A stretch of DNA of 64,000 bases from Bacteroidaceae bacterium. Its GTDB lineage: Bacteria; Bacteroidota; Bacteroidia; Bacteroidales; Bacteroidaceae. The position numbers and the translations under genes are program-made. Below the pieces are notes generated by a model that was not told where the DNA came from, did no database searches, and saw only the letters and a program-made list of their open reading frames with translations. Of this stretch, positions 52,540 through 60,901 are shown one piece after another (the first letter of the stretch is position 1; the number at the start of each line of letters is the position of its first letter). The DNA is taken from assembly GCA_024398785.1 (NCBI GenBank), contig JAKSIO010000003.1, forward strand, positions 1-64,000, given 5' to 3'.

Positions 52540-53112
52540 TCAGAACAAAAGTATCTTAAAACCCAATAATATCAGTATGGCCCCTCCAATAGGTTCAATG
52601 GGAAAGTTGATTCTGGATCCTATTTTAACCCCTATTATATTCCCGATGAGAGATAATGCGAATGAACCTGCTGCAATTATCGCCAATGGACATACAAGGT
52701 CTGCCTTTGTTTTGAATCCGGTGCACGAGAGTGTGGGGCCTATTGCCAGCGCATCTATGCTGGTGGCAACCGCCATAACCAATATCAGAACAAGTGAAAT
52801 ATCAGTTTCTTTACGTTCTTTGTCATTTTCTTTTCGGAATGGCAGATTTTCTATTATCATTTTCCCGCCTATGAACAGAAGAAGCACGAATGCAATCCAG
52901 TGGTCAAACTTTTCAAGTTTATCGCTGAAAAGATTGATTGCCAGCCACCCGATATATGGCATCCCTGCCTGAAACAGACCGAATAGAACGGAACTGGATA
53001 AAGCCAACTTCATGTCAAAGCGATGCCGTATTGCTCCGAATGTCAGCGATACTGTAAAGCAGTCTATTGCAAGTGCAAGTGAAAGAAGAACTTGCTCTGT
53101 TATGGTCATCAT
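52540..53112 (-). CDS. mntP: Manganese efflux pump MntP
   Basis: The 190-residue protein has six TM helices and two repeats each with an Asp in the membrane: SLALAIDCFTVSLTFGAI and ATSIDALAIGPTLS, the MntP signature. It exports Mn2+. No Mn-sensing yybP-ykoY riboswitch is possible here because it lies inside the operon, 5 bp from the DUF6048 gene and 1 bp from mfd. Confidence 0.92.
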   Translation of the reverse strand: MMTITEQVLLSLALAIDCFTVSLTFGAIRHRFDMKLALSSSVLFGLFQAGMPYIGWLAINLFSDKLEKFDHWIAFVLLLFIGGKMIIENLPFRKENDKERKETDISLVLILVMAVATSIDALAIGPTLSCTGFKTKADLVCPLAIIAAGSFALSLIGNIIGVKIGSRINFPIEPIGGAILILLGFKILLF

Positions 53113-53117
53113 AAATA

Positions 53118-53873
53118 TCAGTACTTCTTTTTGAATGGTACGCTGAACATAATCTTATATGTACCCATAATGGCAGATTCACGATTGATTCCGTAGCCGG
53201 GAACATACCATGGTTTGCTGAATTCATTTTCTGTAATACTGAACGGGAATTTATAACGCAAACTCCAGCTCATTCCAACATTTTTCCAGAACATGGAACG
53301 CAGACCGAATATCAATTCTCCCCAATGTGCCGTTGCGTGTGCATTGCTGATGTCAAAATCCAGATCAGAACCATGATATGGATTTGTAAAATGCATTCCG
53401 TTAACGGTGTAATCAAACGATGAATATCCGTATCTGAAACCAAGTACAATAAAAAAATCCCTGTGCTTGTGATGTTGCATGTTATAATCCATTCCGATGC
53501 GGAAGTACGGAGCTTTTGTGTAATACGTTATGCCATTCTTGGATTTGCTTTCTGAATCCGATTTTGCAAATCCAGCCTCTATTGTAGGGTAGAACTGTTT
53601 CTTGAAACCGATGTCAAATGTCAGTTCAGACCATGAAATTCCGTTTGAGAATATAGAATATATATAACCGAACAGGTCTGCGCTTACTGTTATGCAGCTG
53701 ACAACCGGTTCCTGTATTTCCATTGCTCTGCGGTCCTGTCGGTACTGCCGTTTGATTTTGGCATTTTCTTTGGCTGTGGGCTGTATGAAAATCACGTTAG
53801 CCGTTGCCGGTGACTGTAGAAGCGTTAACAGACTAATTGTTAGGAATATATATTTTAATATTCGCGTCTTCAT
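53118..53873 (-). CDS. DUF6048 family outer-membrane beta-barrel-like protein
   Basis: The product of 251 residues starts at MKTRILKYIFL (53873), which gives a signal peptide ending near ATA. The mature part has alternating strands ending in aromatic residues (YFRIGMDYNM, FFIVLGFRYGYSS, GELIFGLRSMFW, GTYKIMFSVPF), as in small outer-membrane barrels. DUF6048 and DUF6452 genes are usually adjacent in Bacteroidales, as here, with a 41-bp overlap. The function is unknown. The name comes from recognition of the pattern and context. Confidence 0.78.
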   Translation of the reverse strand: MKTRILKYIFLTISLLTLLQSPATANVIFIQPTAKENAKIKRQYRQDRRAMEIQEPVVSCITVSADLFGYIYSIFSNGISWSELTFDIGFKKQFYPTIEAGFAKSDSESKSKNGITYYTKAPYFRIGMDYNMQHHKHRDFFIVLGFRYGYSSFDYTVNGMHFTNPYHGSDLDFDISNAHATAHWGELIFGLRSMFWKNVGMSWSLRYKFPFSITENEFSKPWYVPGYGINRESAIMGTYKIMFSVPFKKKY

Positions 53874-54315
53874 AATAGTTAACGTCTTTTCTGGCAATGA
53901 CTATTGAGTCCATTCCGTGATTTGTACCCGTAATTTCCAATAGAGTATGAAACATAGTTGTTCCGCATTCCAGAGATTCAAATGTGGGACGGTTCTGATA
54001 ACGTATAGTGAACGTGTCACGAAGGTATAACGTTGTATCGTATTCAATAATGTATGTGTCACTGGTCGCCGCGCTGTTCAGCGGGAGAGTGAACATTGAC
54101 AGATTCTTATATTTATTCAGTACTACGGTATCGCCTGCGTCCTGGCGGCAAATAAATAAAGATGCAGGACCCTGACATGCTAAATTTTTTTTGCTGACAC
54201 TCCCGATGAAAGAAACATGTGTGGCAACCTCCCGCCCAAGAACACAATTGGACTCAGAGCATGAGGCACACATGATTGCGATTATGGTTGTATATATTAT
54301 CGCCCGGAGTTTCAT
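53833..54315 (-). CDS. DUF6452 family lipoprotein
   Basis: The product of 160 residues has a lipoprotein signal with lipobox MCASC and further Cys residues in SESNCVLGREVATHVSF and SLECGTTMFHTLLEITG, motifs I associate with DUF6452. It precedes the DUF6048 barrel-like gene with overlapping frames, so the two are translationally coupled and may act together at the outer membrane. It follows the GT2 gene with a 4-nt overlap. Confidence 0.78.
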   Translation of the reverse strand: MKLRAIIYTTIIAIMCASCSESNCVLGREVATHVSFIGSVSKKNLACQGPASLFICRQDAGDTVVLNKYKNLSMFTLPLNSAATSDTYIIEYDTTLYLRDTFTIRYQNRPTFESLECGTTMFHTLLEITGTNHGMDSIVIARKDVNYYEDANIKIYIPNN

Positions 54316-55268
54316 TTAAACTCTTTTTCTATATTGTAATGATTTCTATCGGTGTTGCTTCTGGAAATCAACTCGGCAATGAAACCGGACAGGAACAGCA
54401 ATGTGCCCAACATAATACCTGTCAGAGCTATATAGAACCAAGGATTGTCGGCTACCAGTTTTGCCGGAGTATTATTGTGCAAGGCGTAAAGTTTGGTGCC
54501 GCCTATTACAAGAACTGCAGCAACGCTCAGCATGAACATTACAGATCCCCAGAAACCGAAGAAATGCATTGGCTTTCCACCAAATTTGTTCAGAAACCAC
54601 AACGACATAAGATCCAGATAACCATTTACAAAGCGGTTCAGACCAAATTTGCTCTTGCCGTATTTGCGGGCCTGATGCTGTACTACTTTTTCTCCGATAC
54701 GGCCAAAACCTGCATTTTTGGCCAGATATGGAATGTAGCGGTGCATTTCACTATAGACCTCAATGTTCTTTACAACCTCATTTCTATAGGCTTTCAAACC
54801 GCAGTTCATATCGTGCAGATAAATACCGGTTACACGACGTGCCGTGTGGTTGAATAATTTGGATGGAAGGTTCTTGCCAAGTTTGGAATCATAACGTTTC
54901 TTTTTCCAACCTGAAACAAGGTCAAGATTCTGATTCTTAATCATGTCAACCATTCCCGGAATTTCTTCAGGACTGTCCTGAAGATCGGCATCCATAGTCA
55001 CTACAATGTCTCCCTGGGCACGTTCAAAACCGCAGAACAGAGCAGGGGACTTTCCATAATTGCGACGGAACTTTATTCCCTTTACATGATTTGGATCCTG
55101 TGTATGAAGTTCTTCAATTATTTGCCAGGAATTGTCCGTACTGCCATCATTGATAAAAAGAATCTCGTATGTGTAGTTGTTTGCCTTCATAACGCGGTCA
55201 ATCCATGCTTTCAGCTCCGGAAGAGATTCCGCTTCGTTAAAAAGAGGAACAATGATAGATATATCCAT
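54312..55268 (-). CDS. DPM1/GtrB-like family 2 glycosyltransferase
   Basis: The 318-residue protein has the polyprenyl-phosphate glycosyltransferase layout: ISIIVPLFNEAESLPEL, EILFINDGSTDNSW, the DXD region TMDADLQDSPEEIPGM, the RRNYGKSPAL acceptor loop, and two C-terminal TM helices (about 230-300). Such enzymes transfer a sugar to undecaprenyl phosphate. It lies in the mfd operon between the DUF4199 and DUF6452 genes. The sugar donor is unknown. Confidence 0.92.
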   Translation of the reverse strand: MDISIIVPLFNEAESLPELKAWIDRVMKANNYTYEILFINDGSTDNSWQIIEELHTQDPNHVKGIKFRRNYGKSPALFCGFERAQGDIVVTMDADLQDSPEEIPGMVDMIKNQNLDLVSGWKKKRYDSKLGKNLPSKLFNHTARRVTGIYLHDMNCGLKAYRNEVVKNIEVYSEMHRYIPYLAKNAGFGRIGEKVVQHQARKYGKSKFGLNRFVNGYLDLMSLWFLNKFGGKPMHFFGFWGSVMFMLSVAAVLVIGGTKLYALHNNTPAKLVADNPWFYIALTGIMLGTLLFLSGFIAELISRSNTDRNHYNIEKEFK

Positions 55269-55279
55269 AATTATTTTAT

Positions 55280-55837
55280 TTATTTTTTTCTTATAAATGC
55301 CAATATCACGCTGGTGCAGTTGCCAAAGAACAGATTGTTCGAAATGAATTCAAAAACAATACTGCGTGGAGAATATGATTCTATTATCGGAATCACTTGG
55401 TCAAATTTCTCCATATACATGTCTGTCAATTCTGATGAAAGAAGACCGGTTGAATTAATTTCCAATCTTGCGTTCTGCAATATGTCCAGCAGGTATCCCT
55501 GAAAGGCATTGTTGTCAAAAAAGCGAAGATACAGATATGCAATGAATTGTGAGAGCAGAGTACCGAACAACACCATCAGTATGTAGTACATCAATGCAAT
55601 AGTATATGTCACAGGCAGGGCGTCCAATTCTTTATTCCAGAAATTGTAAAATAAAAACCACATGAATGCCGGTAATGCCAATGTCAGAAACAGATACAGA
55701 ATAAATAACAGAGAGGCACCGGTCTTGAGAGACAGAAGTAGCACAAGATTGCGCCCGGTCAGAAAAAGTCCCAGCCAGGTGCCAAGTATCATAGAAGTCT
55801 GTAGTATATTTATTCTCTTTGTTTCAGTTTCTCCCAT
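55280..55837 (-). CDS. DUF4199 family membrane protein
   Basis: The 185-residue protein with four TM helices and an extracytoplasmic loop matches the DUF4199 pattern often found directly before a DPM1-like glycosyltransferase in Bacteroidales. The loop carries FQGYLLDILQNARLEIN. It is the first gene of the unit down to mfd. The ATG is only 7 bp below the -7 element. The function is unknown, possibly as partner of the glycosyltransferase 11 bp later. Confidence 0.82.
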   Translation of the reverse strand: MGETETKRINILQTSMILGTWLGLFLTGRNLVLLLSLKTGASLLFILYLFLTLALPAFMWFLFYNFWNKELDALPVTYTIALMYYILMVLFGTLLSQFIAYLYLRFFDNNAFQGYLLDILQNARLEINSTGLLSSELTDMYMEKFDQVIPIIESYSPRSIVFEFISNNLFFGNCTSVILAFIRKK

Positions 55838-55844
55838 AGAACCG

Positions 55845-55852
55845 CAAAGGTA
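55845..55852 (-). promoter_or_regulatory. -7 element TACCTTTG of the DUF4199-mfd operon
   Basis: On the minus strand TACCTTTG ends 7 bp before the ATG at 55837, so the predicted mRNA has almost no leader. Confidence 0.5.
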
Positions 55853-55897
55853 TATATTTTTTGGCGAAAAATGCTGTTCTTTAAGGTCCTTTCCAAT

Positions 55898-56569
55898 TTA
55901 TCTTACAGGACGGATAGAAAGACCATTGTAACGTGAACTGAAATTCCAGTATTTGTCTCCGTTGAAGAAATACAATATGCGTTCATATCCGACAGTGGAA
56001 GAGTAGGCGGTTGATGTCATGTAATATCCCCATTCATCAGCTCCGCAAATCATTGTGCCGTCAGCATATCCGTTGGCCGGTAGGAAAATAAAGTTCCTGT
56101 TGACTTTCGATTTGACTTTATAGCCGCTTGTTCCGCCGATAGTGGTCCATTCCCAATCGCAATAGCTGATAAGTTCTTCAAACTGGATATATGTCGGTAT
56201 GTGCCAACCGTCTCCCAATGCTACGTGGGCGGCATCGTATTCGAGAGGCAAACGGTCGCTGCCGGGTATTGAATAATTTCTCAAAGGGTCAAGTTCAGTA
56301 CCGCAACTTTTCCAATGACGCAAATTTCCGTTAGACTCTTTCAGATAATTGTCCCACCAGAAATCATGTCTGTCGGCAGGCGCATAGCCTTTTGTTTCGC
56401 CCCAGGCATAGTATAATCCTTCCTGAAAAGGAGTATTTGCTCCAAGATTGCACGATGCCCATATTGTGCCGCTTGGAAGCCCCAAGTCAACTCCGTCTGT
56501 CAGGCGGTCTGTGCAGGCAGACATAAACAGGGTAACTGCAGAAAAGATAAATATTCTGATACTTTTCAT
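55898..56569 (-). CDS. FISUMP-domain lipoprotein
   Basis: The product of 223 residues has a signal peptide and lipobox LFMSAC. I chose ATG 56569, right after the rfbB stop; an ATG at 56584 overlaps rfbB. The domain shows VDLGLPSGTIWASCNLGA, YYAWGETKG, WHIPTYIQFEEL, FLPANGYADG and a terminal GLSIRPVR, the FISUMP/DUF1566-like plan. Its terminal third corresponds to the broken copy at 19302-19549. It is probably surface-exposed; binding roles have been proposed for such domains, but none is proven. It is last in the GH97-to-FISUMP unit. Confidence 0.85.
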   Translation of the reverse strand: MKSIRIFIFSAVTLFMSACTDRLTDGVDLGLPSGTIWASCNLGANTPFQEGLYYAWGETKGYAPADRHDFWWDNYLKESNGNLRHWKSCGTELDPLRNYSIPGSDRLPLEYDAAHVALGDGWHIPTYIQFEELISYCDWEWTTIGGTSGYKVKSKVNRNFIFLPANGYADGTMICGADEWGYYMTSTAYSSTVGYERILYFFNGDKYWNFSSRYNGLSIRPVR

Positions 56570-56570
56570 A

Positions 56571-57713
56571 TTATTTTGTTTCATACATTTCTTTATAATA
56601 ATTCTGATAGTCTCCGCTTGTTACATTATCCATCCAAGCCTGGTTGTCCAGATACCATTTTACGGTTTCTTCTATACCTTCCTCAAATTGAAGACTGGGC
56701 TCCCAACCAAGTTCGCGCTGTAATTTTGTTGAATCGATTGCATATCTCATATCATGTCCCGCACGGTCTGTCACATATGTAATCAGATCCATGTCTTCTC
56801 CAGGCCGTCTTCCAAGAATACTGTCAACAGTGTTGATCAGAACCTTTATCAAATCAATATTCTTCCATTCGTTGAATCCTCCGATATTGTACGTTTCGGC
56901 AATAACCCCTTTGTGGAAAATAAGATCAATTGCGCGCGCATGGTCAACAACGTAAAGCCAGTCACGGACATTTTCTCCCTTTCCATATACAGGAAGAGGC
57001 TTGCGGTGTACAATATTGTTGATGAAAAGCGGAATCAGTTTTTCAGGGAACTGATACGGACCATAGTTGTTGCTGCAGTTAGTCACAATTACAGGCATTC
57101 CGTAAGTGTCGTGAAACGAACGTACAAAGTGGTCACTACTTGCTTTGGAAGCTGAATATGGTGAATGCGGCTGATATTTTCCTGTTTCGGTAAAGAAAGC
57201 CGTTCCGTAAGCCATGTGCTTTGATTGGGATGATGCTTTTGTGGTGAAAGGCGGTGTTACTCCGTTGGGGTGCGTCATTTCAAGAGCTCCATACACTTCG
57301 TCTGTTGAGATGTGGTAGAAAAGTTTCCCTTCATACTTTTCCGGCAATGATTCCCAATAGAGCTTTGCTGCCTGCAACATACTCAAAGTTCCCATTACAT
57401 TTGTCTGAGCAAATGTGAAAGGATCCTTGATGCTGCGGTCTACATGACTCTCTGCGGCAAGATGAATGATGCCGTCTGCATGTTGTGTCTTAATCAGTTC
57501 ATATATTTCCTGAAAGTTGCAGATATCCATTTTTACAAACTGATAATTCGGTTTGTTCTCAATGTCAGAGAGATTTGCAAGATTACCCGCATAGGTCAAC
57601 TTGTCCAGATTGATAATCTTGTAATCCGGATATTTGTTTACAAAAAGACGGACAACATGGCTACCGATAAAGCCTGCTCCACCTGTTATTATGATTGTTC
57701 TTTTGAATTTCAT
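56571..57713 (-). CDS. rfbB: dTDP-glucose 4,6-dehydratase
   Basis: The second enzyme of dTDP-L-rhamnose synthesis. The 380-residue SDR protein has GGAGFIGSHVVRLF, the ISTDEVYG motif, the catalytic SPYSASKASSDH and VTNCSNNYGP. It is somewhat longer than the usual 350 because of an insertion around residues 155-170. Unusually it is embedded between a DUF5723 barrel gene and a FISUMP lipoprotein gene, 6 bp and about 1 bp away, rather than with the other rml genes. Confidence 0.96.
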   Translation of the reverse strand: MKFKRTIIITGGAGFIGSHVVRLFVNKYPDYKIINLDKLTYAGNLANLSDIENKPNYQFVKMDICNFQEIYELIKTQHADGIIHLAAESHVDRSIKDPFTFAQTNVMGTLSMLQAAKLYWESLPEKYEGKLFYHISTDEVYGALEMTHPNGVTPPFTTKASSQSKHMAYGTAFFTETGKYQPHSPYSASKASSDHFVRSFHDTYGMPVIVTNCSNNYGPYQFPEKLIPLFINNIVHRKPLPVYGKGENVRDWLYVVDHARAIDLIFHKGVIAETYNIGGFNEWKNIDLIKVLINTVDSILGRRPGEDMDLITYVTDRAGHDMRYAIDSTKLQRELGWEPSLQFEEGIEETVKWYLDNQAWMDNVTSGDYQNYYKEMYETK

Positions 57714-57719
57714 ATCAAA

Positions 57720-59144
57720 TTACTGTAGTCTGTCGTAGTCTCTTTTGCCGATAGGAACAGAAAAACCTGTCTGGACATATACTGACGAACTTCCTCCGGG
57801 AATAAAATTTTTGTATTTCGGGAAGAAAGGAATTCCTTCCATACCCAAGAAGAAGTTTACTCCGTTTTCAGGTGTGAAATTGATCAGCCAACCATATAAA
57901 AGGTTTTTCTGCCATTCAGTAAGTGATAATGAAAAACAGAAATTCCGCTTGGGCTGGACGTTCCAGTTCAGCATAAACATGTTGTCTGCCCGTAAAGGAC
58001 CATATGCTCCTTTGTAGAGCAATCCGACATGCATTTTATCTTTCAGAAAACTATAGCGTGCCGCAATGGTAAGAGTAGGGCAGGCAAAGCGGAAATCAGA
58101 TAAGTTTTTTTCAACTTTACCCGGCTTGATTCTGGTAAGTTTATCAAGCTGGTCCTCCAAGTCATCAACAACATGGTCAAATTCATTATCGTCTTCAAAA
58201 GACAAATCATTGAAGCCGCTGTACGTTATGTCTCCTTCTGTATATGCACTGATTGACGATTTGAAGAAGGTGCGCAGCAACTGGACATTCTGAAGTGCTA
58301 TTGAAGCTTCAAGCCCCGGGACTATGTCCTGGAATTTGTATTGTGCACCCAAGTCCATTGCCAAGCCGATACCTGCAATGGCTATATTCTTTGAATTGTC
58401 ATATCCTATTCCCTTTACATAACCATCTTTGTCGGTTTTGAGATACAGAGCGTTGAAGATGTGTGCGCCTGCGGTTGCTCTGGTGGAAATCTGCCATATC
58501 TGGTCAGACATGGTTATGTCCATGTTCTCAACGTTGATGGCGGCATCGTCTGCAATAAACTGCATTTTAAGTTTACCTCCGATACGCAGATTCCCCGGTA
58601 TTGCAGGCACTTTGAAAGAGTATCCGCCGGCCAGTTCAAACATACTGTATTGATAAACCTGAAGGCCATTTATGTGATAAGTCGTATTGCTGCTACCCAT
58701 ACCTTCTTTCAGAAAATGGAACAATTCGTATGGAATATTTGCGTCAACATGAACCTTGACACCAAGATCTACTGTCAGAAAACCTGTTTTCCCGATATTG
58801 ATTCCAACATTTGCAATGTTATAACCAAAGTCAACGTTTACATAACTTGATTCTGAAAAACGGCGTAATGCCTGTTTTACACTGACATCAGGATGCATGA
58901 AAGATCCTAATTGTCCGTTAGGCAGCTTGTGTATGAAATTGTCAAACCCAAGGTTTGTTGAAACCCCAAAATTGAGATTTGAGAACAGAAAACCGACGTA
59001 TGCCTGATCTGACGCAAGTGCCGGATTGAGTTGGTGGGCGTATTTGTAGTTGTCTGCAAAATAACCTGACATCAGACTTTGCGCAGGTACTGAAATGCAG
59101 ACTGACAACATCAATAATGATAAAATATATTTAATATTCTTCAT
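57720..59144 (-). CDS. DUF5723 family outer-membrane protein
   Basis: The 474-residue protein has a signal peptide (ending PAQS), then NPALASDQAYVGFLFSNLNFGVSTN and many amphipathic strands ending with GFSVPIGKR. It resembles FadL/PorV-like barrels and the DUF5723 family of Bacteroidota. It lies 12 bp after the large lipoprotein gene and may be its outer-membrane partner. The function is unknown. Confidence 0.8.
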   Translation of the reverse strand: MKNIKYILSLLMLSVCISVPAQSLMSGYFADNYKYAHQLNPALASDQAYVGFLFSNLNFGVSTNLGFDNFIHKLPNGQLGSFMHPDVSVKQALRRFSESSYVNVDFGYNIANVGINIGKTGFLTVDLGVKVHVDANIPYELFHFLKEGMGSSNTTYHINGLQVYQYSMFELAGGYSFKVPAIPGNLRIGGKLKMQFIADDAAINVENMDITMSDQIWQISTRATAGAHIFNALYLKTDKDGYVKGIGYDNSKNIAIAGIGLAMDLGAQYKFQDIVPGLEASIALQNVQLLRTFFKSSISAYTEGDITYSGFNDLSFEDDNEFDHVVDDLEDQLDKLTRIKPGKVEKNLSDFRFACPTLTIAARYSFLKDKMHVGLLYKGAYGPLRADNMFMLNWNVQPKRNFCFSLSLTEWQKNLLYGWLINFTPENGVNFFLGMEGIPFFPKYKNFIPGGSSSVYVQTGFSVPIGKRDYDRLQ

Positions 59145-59156
59145 AGCAGCAGGTGT

Positions 59157-60893
59157 TTAAAAGTCAGTGTCGCTTAAAATAATACCGCCTGATACAAGCA
59201 AACTCATTTTAGCTTGCAGATATGTATCAGTGTAAATTGCCGCATTTCCGTTAGGAGCAGTTGCTGTAATATTGAAGATTACTCCAGTCAGATAGTCAAC
59301 ACTCTTCTGCGGATCGGAAATCTCAATATCCAGATGTGTGATTTTTTCCTTTTGTCTGTCACCGGCCAGAATAATCTGTTGCGGTATCTGAATTTTGTCG
59401 GCATAATTTCCATCCTGATCAAGAAATGCAATGTCCAACTTGACATCAAGAGGCATGGTCGAAGCGATGTCTGCTATCAGATGCAGTCTGTTGTCCTGGA
59501 AAATTTCCATAAGTTTATCTTCCATGTCTTCAATTTTCATTGTGTCCTTGTAACTGACACAAAGGTCTTTTCCGAATGCAAGAGGAACTTTTACGTTGCA
59601 ATTTATATTTGCAATAACTGGTTTGGAACAATCTATGTAGTGTTGGCCTTCCTGTATTGCACTCATTGAATATTCAACCTTGAATTTATCAGGAATTGTT
59701 CTTACAATAGGAGACAAATCTTTCAGTATGTTTATGTCTGCATATTCCCATGCTGTTTTGCCAAGGTGAACAACTGTTTCAGTTGAATCTTTCTGACGTT
59801 CCGCTGCTGGCAGTTCCATGGTGAAATCAACAACGTTGTTATTCAGTACCTGATCATTGATGTACGGAGCTATGTTCATGTCAGCTTTGACAGGAATACA
59901 AATGTTTGATGTATATTCAAAGTCTATAATAGGACTTACATCGAATACGTTCTGCGGATCGCGCAACTCGTTTGGAATGTCCGTCAGTTCAATTTCCGAA
60001 CTTTGCGGTGCGTCCGTTGAATATTCTATAAGTCCATAAATCTCTTTCAGAACGGCATCTGAAACAGTAACCGTTACATCTCCATATATTGTAAGATTGT
60101 TTGCTGTTTCGTAACTTACCTGGGCATCAAGATATTTAATTTCTACATTAACTCCAACGCTGTCTTTAATAATCAGAGGCTTTGAAATTGTTTCATTTTC
60201 AAACCGTAATCCGCGAACATTGAGCGCAGGGCTTATTTCAAACGGAACACCTTTGGAAATTTTCTGATTGTTCAGAACTAATTTGTTGTCTGTTATGCGG
60301 TTGTCGTCAAAAATATACCGCTCTGGGAATTCAATGCACAGATTCATTATAGGATCTGTTCCTACATTGGGCATTTGCTGCATGTTTACAGAGCAGGCTA
60401 TTTTTGCTCCATTTTCAAATATAACAGAGTCAAGAGCATTGATATATCCGGTTACCTGATCATCTACTGCAATTTCAATGAAAGACCCCTGATTTACGGT
60501 GAAATCTATTGAACCCACAGAAATTGTTTGTCCGGGTTCAATTCCCGGTATAGGCTGCTGTGTACACTCAACCGGTACAATTACAGGTTCTTCCATACCT
60601 ATAGTGCGTTCTTCAATGGAGAATTCAGGAAACTCTCCTTTTGAGTCAAAACGTTGTTGGAACTCTATACAGTAGGTGCTATCCGCATAACTGACCAGAT
60701 GTCCGCCGCCTTCGCTTGCAAAGTTCTCAATGAAAAGTTTTGTTGTGCTTCCGACCGGAATTTCAAGTGAATCTCCACCAATTGCAATAGTCCCGTCAAA
60801 ATTGTCAAAATCAATGTTCTCCATCCCGCAGGAGCATATCAGCATGGCGGAGATGGCAGTTATGGAACTGACAAGAATACTTGTGTGTTTCAT
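59157..60893 (-). CDS. Large hypothetical lipoprotein, beta-rich
   Basis: The 578-residue protein starts with a lipoprotein signal (Cys22 in LICSCGMEN). The mature part is acidic and made of repeating beta-strand stretches (for example GYINALDSVIFENGAKI, YGDVTVTVSDAVLKEI, DVKLDIAFLDQDGNY and GVIFNITATAPNG), suggesting several immunoglobulin-like domains. I do not recognise the family. It is next to the DUF5723 barrel and downstream of the GH43 and GH97 genes. A surface adhesin or structural role is possible but unsupported. Confidence 0.7.
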   Translation of the reverse strand: MKHTSILVSSITAISAMLICSCGMENIDFDNFDGTIAIGGDSLEIPVGSTTKLFIENFASEGGGHLVSYADSTYCIEFQQRFDSKGEFPEFSIEERTIGMEEPVIVPVECTQQPIPGIEPGQTISVGSIDFTVNQGSFIEIAVDDQVTGYINALDSVIFENGAKIACSVNMQQMPNVGTDPIMNLCIEFPERYIFDDNRITDNKLVLNNQKISKGVPFEISPALNVRGLRFENETISKPLIIKDSVGVNVEIKYLDAQVSYETANNLTIYGDVTVTVSDAVLKEIYGLIEYSTDAPQSSEIELTDIPNELRDPQNVFDVSPIIDFEYTSNICIPVKADMNIAPYINDQVLNNNVVDFTMELPAAERQKDSTETVVHLGKTAWEYADINILKDLSPIVRTIPDKFKVEYSMSAIQEGQHYIDCSKPVIANINCNVKVPLAFGKDLCVSYKDTMKIEDMEDKLMEIFQDNRLHLIADIASTMPLDVKLDIAFLDQDGNYADKIQIPQQIILAGDRQKEKITHLDIEISDPQKSVDYLTGVIFNITATAPNGNAAIYTDTYLQAKMSLLVSGGIILSDTDF

Positions 60894-60901
60894 ATTCTAC
60901 T

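Noticed and set aside
52540..53112. Manganese riboswitch for mntP
   Set aside because: The gene lies 5 bp behind another coding region inside an operon, leaving no leader.
59214..59669. 151-codon plus-strand frame inside the large lipoprotein gene
   Set aside because: Antisense to a signal-peptide-bearing gene in a tight operon; no start signals and Cys/Val-rich nonsense content.
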